12,586 nt of DNA, taken from assembly GCA_029287695.1 (NCBI GenBank), contig JARFQQ010000134.1, forward strand, positions 1 through 12,586, in the 5' to 3' direction. Below, piece by piece: positions 7,374 through 12,586 of this stretch. Every line of letters begins with the position of its first letter. Within the stretch, counting starts at the first letter, position 1. The DNA is from Gammaproteobacteria bacterium (lineage in GTDB: Bacteria > Pseudomonadota > Gammaproteobacteria > Chromatiales > Chromatiaceae). The translations under genes were made by a program, and so were the position numbers. The notes under the pieces are model-generated. The model saw only the letters and a program-made list of their open reading frames with translations. It made no database searches and was not told the origin of the DNA.

Positions 7374-7863
7374 AGGCAGAGGATACCAACGACTCAAGTC
7401 CCGGACCTCCCTGGAGGAGATACTCGAGGTAGCAACAGAGTTCGAGCGTACCGCCAGGGATTTCTACACCGAGCTGGCGCCAAAGGTCAGCAAGCAGATT
7501 CGCTATCTGGTGGAGGAACTGGCCGAAGAAGAGCAGCGGCACTACGACCTTTTCTCACAGCTGCGCATGCGCGCCGACATCGTCGAGCAGATAAAGCAAT
7601 CGGTCGAAACACCGGCCAGTGACAGGCGCTTTTCCGATTGTATCCACCTGCCTGAACTCGGTGACCACCCTGATGACCAGGCCGTGCTGCAGTACGCACT
7701 CGGGCGCGAGCATGCTGCAATGGAACAGTACCAGTCACTTGCCGAATCCACCCCCGGTGGCCCGATCCGGGACCTGTTCGCATTCCTGGCAGACGAAGAG
7801 ACCCAGCACAAAAACGAGCTGGAAAAACGCTACTACGAGGTAGTGCACAGCGGCGGCGTGTGA
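7366..7863 (+). CDS. Rubrerythrin-like diiron (ferritin-like) protein
   Basis: A 165-residue, all-helical protein with two matching diiron half-sites. The first has E27 (in ERTARDFY), E56 and H59 (EEEQRH). The second has E115 (in EHAAMEQY), E145 and H148 (DEETQH). In both halves the first Glu lies seven residues before a Tyr. This is the ExnExxH pattern of the ferritin-like superfamily, closest to the rubrerythrin helical domain; no rubredoxin CxxC domain is present. Rubrerythrins typically reduce peroxide and need an electron donor, so a role protecting the oxygen-sensitive Fe-S complex, or accepting electrons from the neighbouring flavoprotein, is possible but inferred. ATG 7366 has a strong ribosome binding site (AAGGAGG, 7353-7359) and overlaps the flavoprotein stop by 8 bases. 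It is the last gene of the operon. Confidence 0.87.
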   Translation: MPEGRGYQRLKSRTSLEEILEVATEFERTARDFYTELAPKVSKQIRYLVEELAEEEQRHYDLFSQLRMRADIVEQIKQSVETPASDRRFSDCIHLPELGDHPDDQAVLQYALGREHAAMEQYQSLAESTPGGPIRDLFAFLADEETQHKNELEKRYYEVVHSGGV

Positions 7864-7882
7864 TTCAACACGACGTGAGCAC

Positions 7883-7919
7883 ACCCGGTGACTCCATGGC
7901 GTTTTATGTCACGCCGGGT
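7883..7919. other. Imperfect hairpin downstream of the operon's last gene
   Basis: ACCCGGTGAC at 7883-7892 pairs with GTCACGCCGGGT at 7908-7919, with a two-base bulge and a 15-base loop. No T-run follows. It could be a 3'-end stabilising hairpin or a remnant of a small palindromic repeat. It lies about 50 bases before the intrinsic terminator in the 202-base space between the rubrerythrin-like gene and mgtE. Function is not known. Confidence 0.4.
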
Positions 7920-7968
7920 CCGGTTAACAGGGAGCAATATCCGCCGGGGCGCCTCCTGAACATGAATA

Positions 7969-7992
7969 AGGCCCGCCACCCGGCGGGCTTTT
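7969..7992 (+). terminator. Rho-independent terminator of the complex I-like operon
   Basis: A perfect 7-base-pair GC stem, GCCCGCC (7971-7977) with GGCGGGC (7982-7988), closes a 4-base loop and is followed by TTTTCTATTT. It lies about 107 bases after the rubrerythrin-like stop and ends transcription before the convergent mgtE gene. On the minus strand the hairpin is followed by a weak CCTTATT tract, so it may also help end the mgtE transcript. Confidence 0.85.
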
Positions 7993-8065
7993 CTATTTGT
8001 CATGTCCCTCGAGAGGAGAACCGCTCCGGGTCAGACGTGTAGCACAAACCGGCACCCTGCCCCTG

Positions 8066-9451
8066 CTAGACAACGAAGAGCGTCGCCAGTCCGAGGAAAG
8101 AGACAAACCCCACGACATCGGTCGCCGCGATCAGGACGACCCCTCCGGCGAGAGCCGGATCGATGCCGATACGCTGCAGCGCAAGCGGGACGAGTGTGCC
8201 TGCCATCGCCCCCGTCAGCAGGTTGATGACGAGTGCCGCGCCGAAAACAAGCCCGAGCTGCATGTCACCGGTCCAGAGTATCGCAACGATGGCCACGACG
8301 ACCGCCCAGAAAACCCCGTTGAGGAGACCGGATGCAATCTCACGCATCAATAGCCGGCCGGCATTGTTGCTGCGGACCTGCTCCAGGGCCAGCCCGCGTG
8401 CAACGAGTGTCAGCGTCTGGGTTCCCGCGACACCTCCCATGCTCGCAACCACCGGCATGAAAATAGCCAGCGCGACCACCTTGTCGATCGAGTCCTCGAA
8501 CAGGCCAATGACCCAGGCCGCAATGAAGGCATTGACAAGGTTCACACCGAGCCAGAGTGCCCTGCGCATCGCACTGGGCAACACCGGCGCGAAAATATCG
8601 GTCCCTTGCGAAAGACCGGCGCGACGCATCACCTCGTGCTCCGCAACACCACGCATGACATCCATGACATCGTCAACAGTGATACGCCCGAGTAACTTTC
8701 CGGACGCATCGACCACCGGCGCAGATATCAGGTCCTGGTCCTCGAACAGGCGCATGACCCGCTCGGACGATGTCTCCACGGGGATCGGCCTGATTTCGGT
8801 CTGCATGATGTCGCTCACTGCTGTCTCGGGATCCAGCGAGACAAGATCACTGAGCATCAGCATGCCAAGATAGGTGTTATCGCGATCTACCACGACCAGG
8901 CTGTCGAGATGCTCCGGCAACTGCTTTTCGCGGGCACGCAACTGCCGCAGATACCGGATCACAGAGCGCATCGTGACATCGGAGCGCACCACGGCCGCAT
9001 CCACGTCCATGAGACCACCTGCCGTGTCATCCGGCCAGTCTCGCACAGCCTCGTAGCGCTCGCGCGACTGGTCATCCATCGCACGGACCATGGCGTCGAC
9101 GACAGAGATCGGCAGACTGGCATCCAGGTCCGCGAGCTCGTCCATCTCGAGCGACTGCAGGGCGATCAGGAGTTCGTTCTTACCCGTGTTCTCAATGAGT
9201 TGCTGGCGAGCCTCATCGCGCAACTGAAGCAGCACTTCCCCCTTGAGAGCGGTGTCGACCTCTTCCCATAGGGCCGGACGCTGGTCCCATGGAATCGCTT
9301 CCAGCGCGTCGGCGATCTCCGAGGGATGCAGGCTCTCGAGCAACTGCCCTGCGCGCTGCATATCACCCTGCTCGAATGCTGCATGGAAGGAATCCAGCAT
9401 GCCTGCCCCGGATGGCACCACTGCTGATGCTTTGCTGTCACCGCTTGTCAT
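8066..9451 (-). CDS. mgtE: Magnesium transporter MgtE
   Basis: A 461-residue inner-membrane Mg2+ channel, full length for the family. The domain order is typical: an N-terminal superhelical acidic domain (about residues 15-135; e.g. LLESLHPSEIADALEAIPWDQRPALWEEV), a CBS domain pair (about 137-260; e.g. DSLVVVDRDNTYLGMLMLSDL and SAPVVDASGKLLGRITVDDVMDVM), a connecting helix, then about five transmembrane helices (from ~285). The pore motifs PVVASMGGVAGTQTLTLVARGLA and DPALAGGVVLIAATDVVGFVSFLGLA are present, with the conserved pore aspartate at ~445. In this family the N and CBS domains bind Mg2+ and close the channel when Mg2+ is plentiful. The start at 9451 has AGGAA just upstream on the minus strand. 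I see no M-box riboswitch in the 179-base divergent space. It is convergent with the operon to its left and divergent from sucrose synthesis, so there is no evident functional link. Confidence 0.95.
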   Translation of the reverse strand: MTSGDSKASAVVPSGAGMLDSFHAAFEQGDMQRAGQLLESLHPSEIADALEAIPWDQRPALWEEVDTALKGEVLLQLRDEARQQLIENTGKNELLIALQSLEMDELADLDASLPISVVDAMVRAMDDQSRERYEAVRDWPDDTAGGLMDVDAAVVRSDVTMRSVIRYLRQLRAREKQLPEHLDSLVVVDRDNTYLGMLMLSDLVSLDPETAVSDIMQTEIRPIPVETSSERVMRLFEDQDLISAPVVDASGKLLGRITVDDVMDVMRGVAEHEVMRRAGLSQGTDIFAPVLPSAMRRALWLGVNLVNAFIAAWVIGLFEDSIDKVVALAIFMPVVASMGGVAGTQTLTLVARGLALEQVRSNNAGRLLMREIASGLLNGVFWAVVVAIVAILWTGDMQLGLVFGAALVINLLTGAMAGTLVPLALQRIGIDPALAGGVVLIAATDVVGFVSFLGLATLFVV

Positions 9452-9553
9452 GAGTTCCTGATCGCCCGCGAATCGTCCTGCCTGATTCTGTCAGCTGTTG
9501 CCGCGCAACTCCAGATTTCATTGCCATGACTATGGGCTCGGGGGTATCCCGAA

Positions 9554-9582
9554 CTGAAATGAAGGGAAGGCGATGTTAGAAT
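9554..9582 (+). promoter_or_regulatory. Candidate sigma-70 promoter for the sucrose genes
   Basis: CTGAAA (9554-9559, four of six consensus bases) and TAGAAT (9577-9582, five of six) are separated by 17 bases. A transcript starting near 9589 would have a leader of about 42 bases before the ATG at 9631. A small inverted repeat, TCGGG/CCCGA (9538-9542 and 9548-9552), lies just upstream of the -35 box and could be a protein-binding site. This is motif matching only. Confidence 0.45.
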
Positions 9583-9630
9583 CGATACAGATGGTCTTAT
9601 TCAACAAGCATTCCGGTTCCTGAAATCACG

Positions 9631-11775
9631 ATGGCTTCAGGAAGCAATGGCAGGTATATCCTGCTGATCAGCGTTCATGGTCTGATACGCAGCCACGAAC
9701 TTGAACTTGGTCGCGACGCGGATACGGGTGGACAGACGAAATATGTTGTCGATCTTGCGCGCGCACTCGGCGAACGTGATGATGTCGATCGGGTCGACCT
9801 GGTCACTCGCCGCCTGGTCGATTCCTCTGTCAGCGACGACTATGCCCAACCGCTCGAGTCCCTCTCCGGCAAGGCAGATATCGTTCGCATCGATGCAGGA
9901 CCGGAAGAATACATTCCCAAGGAACAGCTCTGGGATCACCTCGACAGCCTCACCGACAACCTCGTCAACTGGCTCAATGAACAGCCACGAATGCCTGATC
10001 TCGTTCACAGCCATTATGCCGATGCCGGCTACGTCGGCGTCCGCCTGTCGAATCTGCTTGGTATCCCGCTGATCCACACGGGTCACTCACTCGGACGGGA
10101 CAAGCGCAAGCGGCTGCTTGCTCGTGGCCTCTCCAGCGAGGAGATCGAGCGAACCTACAACATGGCTCGACGCATAGAGGCCGAGGAGGAACTCCTGGCC
10201 AATGCCGATCTCGTCATCACCAGCACTCACAACGAAATCGAGGAGCAGTACGGTCTCTACAACTATTACGACCCTGCTCATATGACCGTTATCCCGCCCG
10301 GCACCGACCTGAAGCAGTTCCATCCACCGGACGATGACGAACGGATCACATTTGCCTCACAGGTCGAGCGTTTCCTCGAAGATCCGAAAAAGCCGATGAT
10401 CCTCGCCCTGTCACGCCCCGACGAGCGGAAGAATATCCTGACACTGATCGAGGCCTATGGCGAATCACAATCGTTGCAGAAAAGCGCCAACCTGCTCATC
10501 GTCGCCGGCACGCGTGATGACATCCGGGACCTCGAGAGCGGTGCGCAGAACGTACTGACAAATATTCTGCTGCTGATCGATGCCTACGACCTCTATGGCA
10601 AGGTCGCGATACCCAAGACCCACAGGGCTGACGAGGTCCCCGAGATCTACCGCCTTGTGGCGGCAGGCCATGGCATCTTCATCAACCCGGCGTTGACCGA
10701 ACCCTTTGGCCTGACGCTGCTCGAGGCTGCTGCCAGCGGCCTTCCGCTGGTTGCCACGGAAAATGGCGGACCGGTCGACATCATCGCCAACTGCAAGAAC
10801 GGAGAGCTTGTTGATCCGCTCGACATTGATGACATCACTACGGCGCTGCTCAAGCTTTTGCGTGACCGCGATGCCTGGAATCTGGCCTCGCGAAACGGTA
10901 TTTCCGGCGTCAGGAAGCACTATTCCTGGCAGGCACATGCCGAAACCTACATGGAAAAAACCCGCGACTTGCCGGGGCGGTACAAGCCGATTCCGAGTGA
11001 GCGGCCGACACCGCGCGTCCGCTATCGTGACCGGGCCATCTTCACTGACCTTGACCAGAACCTGGTCGGCAACCCGAATGCCCTGAAAAGGTTCCTGCAG
11101 GTCATGAAAGACAATCGCAAGTGCGTGACTTTCGGCATTGCAACCGGGCGACGTATCGACACGGCACTCGCCGTGATGAAAAAACAGGGAATTCCCCGCC
11201 CGGACGTGCTCATCAGCAGTCTCGGAACCCGTATCCACTACGGCTCTTCCCTCACTGAGGATGATGACTGGACCCGGCATATCGATCACAACTGGAATTC
11301 CAAGCAGGTGCGCAAGACGCTTGACGAGTTGCCGGGTCTCGAACTCCAGTCCAAAAAGGAGCAGACTCCATTCAAGATCTCCTATTACATCGATCCCGAA
11401 AAAGCGCCATCGGTTGAGGAGATCATCGCTTCCATTCGCCAGAAGGAGCTGACTGCGAATGTCCTCTCCTCCTTTGGCCAGTTCCTCGACATTGTTCCAT
11501 CACGCGCTTCCAAGGGACAGGCACTGCGCTATGTCGCCCAGCGCCTTGATATCCCTCTGGAACAGATTCTTGTCGCCGGAGGCTCGGGGGCAGACGAGGA
11601 TATGATGCGCGGCAACACCATGGGGGTCGTGGTAGGTAACAGGCATCATGAGGAACTGTCCCAACTCATCGACCAGGAACGTATCTACTTTGCCGGGCAA
11701 CCGCATGCATACGGCATTCTCGAGGCGATAGAACACTATGACTTTTTCGATGCCTGCAGGGTGACCAATGACTGA
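9631..11775 (+). CDS. sps: Sucrose-phosphate synthase (GT4 glycosyltransferase plus C-terminal HAD domain)
   Basis: Cytosolic enzyme of 714 residues, the usual length of bacterial two-domain SPS, expected to join UDP- (or ADP-)glucose and fructose-6-phosphate to give sucrose-6-phosphate. The N-terminal signature ILLISVHGLIRSHELELGRD followed by ADTGGQTKYV is characteristic of the SPS/sucrose synthase group. Further motifs are TGHSLGRDKR, SRPDERKN and the GT-B E-x7-E motif with E357 and E365 (EPFGLTLLE), followed by SGLPLVATENGGP. A HAD domain begins near 470 with DLDQNL (D473, D475), T in IATGRR and K in ASKGQAL. However, motif IV is GGSGADED (~650-657) instead of GDSGND, so the phosphatase function is probably lost. 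No strong ribosome binding site precedes ATG 9631, but the conserved N-terminus starts just after it. It is coupled to the phosphatase gene by an 8-base overlap. A related mannosylfructose-phosphate synthase is the main alternative. Confidence 0.88.
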   Translation: MASGSNGRYILLISVHGLIRSHELELGRDADTGGQTKYVVDLARALGERDDVDRVDLVTRRLVDSSVSDDYAQPLESLSGKADIVRIDAGPEEYIPKEQLWDHLDSLTDNLVNWLNEQPRMPDLVHSHYADAGYVGVRLSNLLGIPLIHTGHSLGRDKRKRLLARGLSSEEIERTYNMARRIEAEEELLANADLVITSTHNEIEEQYGLYNYYDPAHMTVIPPGTDLKQFHPPDDDERITFASQVERFLEDPKKPMILALSRPDERKNILTLIEAYGESQSLQKSANLLIVAGTRDDIRDLESGAQNVLTNILLLIDAYDLYGKVAIPKTHRADEVPEIYRLVAAGHGIFINPALTEPFGLTLLEAAASGLPLVATENGGPVDIIANCKNGELVDPLDIDDITTALLKLLRDRDAWNLASRNGISGVRKHYSWQAHAETYMEKTRDLPGRYKPIPSERPTPRVRYRDRAIFTDLDQNLVGNPNALKRFLQVMKDNRKCVTFGIATGRRIDTALAVMKKQGIPRPDVLISSLGTRIHYGSSLTEDDDWTRHIDHNWNSKQVRKTLDELPGLELQSKKEQTPFKISYYIDPEKAPSVEEIIASIRQKELTANVLSSFGQFLDIVPSRASKGQALRYVAQRLDIPLEQILVAGGSGADEDMMRGNTMGVVVGNRHHEELSQLIDQERIYFAGQPHAYGILEAIEHYDFFDACRVTND

Positions 11776-12586
11776 CAAGCTGCTTGTCTGCACAGACCTC
11801 GACCGAACCCTGATCCCGAATGGCCCCCAGTCGGAGTCACCGGGTGCAAGGGAGCATTTCTCACATCTTGCCGGGCGACCCGAGGTGACGCTAGCCTATG
11901 TCAGCGGGCGTCATCGTGCACTCATCGAAAAGGCAATTACCAACTACTGCCTGCCGATACCGGATTTCGTCATCGGTGATGTCGGCACGACGATCTACCA
12001 TGTCGGGCTAGAGCAGCAGTGGATCAGGCAGGACGCCTGGGAAGAAGAGATAGCAGTCGACTGGGTCGGCAAACGCCATGCGGATCTCAAGCTTCTTCTG
12101 CATGGCATCAAGGACCTGCGCCTCCAGGAGCGTTCGAAACAGAACAGGCACAAGCTCAGCTACTACGTGCCACTTCAGAGCAATCGCGAACGTCTCTCCG
12201 CTCTCATCAACCAGCGCTTCGAGGAACATGGCATCAGGGCCAGCCTGATCTGGAGCAGTGATGAGCCCGTTGGCATTGGTCTGCTCGATATCCTTCCGGC
12301 GCGCGCCAGTAAATACCATGCGATCGAGGCTCTCATGCGCCTGCATGGTTTTTCTCATGAAAATACCGTCTTTTGTGGTGATAGCGGTAACGACCTCGAG
12401 GTACTCGCAAGTCCGATTTCCGCTGTCCTGGTGGCGAATGCCCAGCCTGTTGTGCGCGAATTCGCACTGCAGCGGGCGGAAACCCTTGGCTATGAGGAGC
12501 AACTCTACATTGCAAGGGGTGGATTCATGGCCATGAACGGTAATTACAGCGCAGGTATGCTCGAGGGTATCGCCCACTATCATCCG
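11768..12586 (+). CDS. spp: Sucrose-phosphate phosphatase (HAD family), 3' partial
   Basis: The frame starts at ATG 11768 and runs without a stop to the right edge, giving 273 residues. The expected enzyme hydrolyses sucrose-6-phosphate to sucrose, completing the pathway begun by the upstream gene. All HAD motifs look intact: motif I DLDRTL with D10 (nucleophile) and D12, motif II S in AYVSGRHR, motif III K in ARASKYHAIEALM, and motif IV GDSGND (TVFCGDSGNDLEVL). The cap region HKLSYYVPL and the start TDKLLVCTDLDRTLIPNG fit the S6PP family (Cof-like subclass IIB). It overlaps the synthase stop by 8 bases (ATGACTGA), with an AGGG-type ribosome binding site inside the synthase coding end. Typical S6PP proteins are about 250-280 residues, so the stop should lie soon after the window unless this is a longer fusion. 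Confidence 0.85.
   Translation, partial: MTDKLLVCTDLDRTLIPNGPQSESPGAREHFSHLAGRPEVTLAYVSGRHRALIEKAITNYCLPIPDFVIGDVGTTIYHVGLEQQWIRQDAWEEEIAVDWVGKRHADLKLLLHGIKDLRLQERSKQNRHKLSYYVPLQSNRERLSALINQRFEEHGIRASLIWSSDEPVGIGLLDILPARASKYHAIEALMRLHGFSHENTVFCGDSGNDLEVLASPISAVLVANAQPVVREFALQRAETLGYEEQLYIARGGFMAMNGNYSAGMLEGIAHYHP

Noticed and set aside
2-7863. Canonical NADH:quinone oxidoreductase (nuo) operon
   Set aside because: Gene order, hydrogenase-type membrane subunits, the CRIC motif in the large subunit, the altered NuoB cysteines and the GltD-type module all differ from nuo.
9452-9630. M-box or other Mg2+ riboswitch upstream of mgtE
   Set aside because: The 179-base divergent space is too short once the facing promoter is allowed for, and shows only a tiny GTTGC/GCAAC hairpin (9497-9509) with no conserved riboswitch core.
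10465-11289. 274-codon minus-strand frame inside the sucrose-phosphate synthase gene
   Set aside because: It is antisense to a well-conserved glycosyltransferase and shows no family motif or ribosome binding site.
1-12586. CRISPR array, tRNA, rRNA, integrase or transposase gene
   Set aside because: No evenly spaced direct repeats, cloverleaf, rRNA core sequence or recombinase motif was seen on either strand.

Overview
The window is about 60% GC and densely coding, with gene starts that overlap preceding stops. It most resembles a proteobacterium, probably a gammaproteobacterium. The encoded sucrose-synthesis genes (common osmoprotectant genes in halotolerant sulfur oxidisers, methanotrophs and nitrifiers) and the inverted repeats hint at a salt-adapted or chemolithotrophic lifestyle. 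That taxonomic reading is inference; no rRNA or tRNA gene is present to confirm it.

Region 1 (2-7863, + strand) is the right-hand part of an operon for a membrane-bound complex related to respiratory complex I and group 4 [NiFe] hydrogenases. The order is a NuoL/HyfB-like antiporter subunit (cut by the left edge), NuoH/HyfC-like membrane anchor, NuoB-like small subunit, NuoC-like 30 kDa subunit, NuoD-like large subunit, a fusion of a NuoI-like 2x[4Fe-4S] domain with a GltD-like FAD/NAD(P)H oxidoreductase, and a rubrerythrin-like diiron protein. NuoE/F/G are absent from the visible part. The large subunit keeps only the N-terminal CxxC of the [NiFe] site and has lost the C-terminal pair, so this is not a normal hydrogenase. 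The NuoB-like subunit has only three of the four usual cluster cysteines. The best description is an 'energy-converting hydrogenase related' (Ehr-type) ion-pumping oxidoreductase that trades electrons with NAD(P)H through a GltD-type flavoprotein. Its second substrate is unknown. Two inverted-repeat elements sit in the only two sizeable gaps of this operon, just before the NuoB-like and NuoC-like genes. The operon ends at a clear intrinsic terminator near 7970-7992.

Region 2 (8066-9451, - strand) is a single magnesium channel/transporter gene, mgtE, convergent with the operon.

Region 3 (about 9554-12586, + strand) starts at a candidate sigma-70 promoter and encodes sucrose-phosphate synthase followed, with an 8-base overlap, by sucrose-phosphate phosphatase, which runs off the right edge. 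Together they would make sucrose from UDP-glucose and fructose-6-phosphate. The C-terminal HAD domain of the synthase looks catalytically damaged, which fits the presence of a separate phosphatase.

No non-coding stretch exceeds about 205 bases. I saw no tRNA, rRNA, CRISPR array, insertion sequence with a transposase gene, or recognisable riboswitch.
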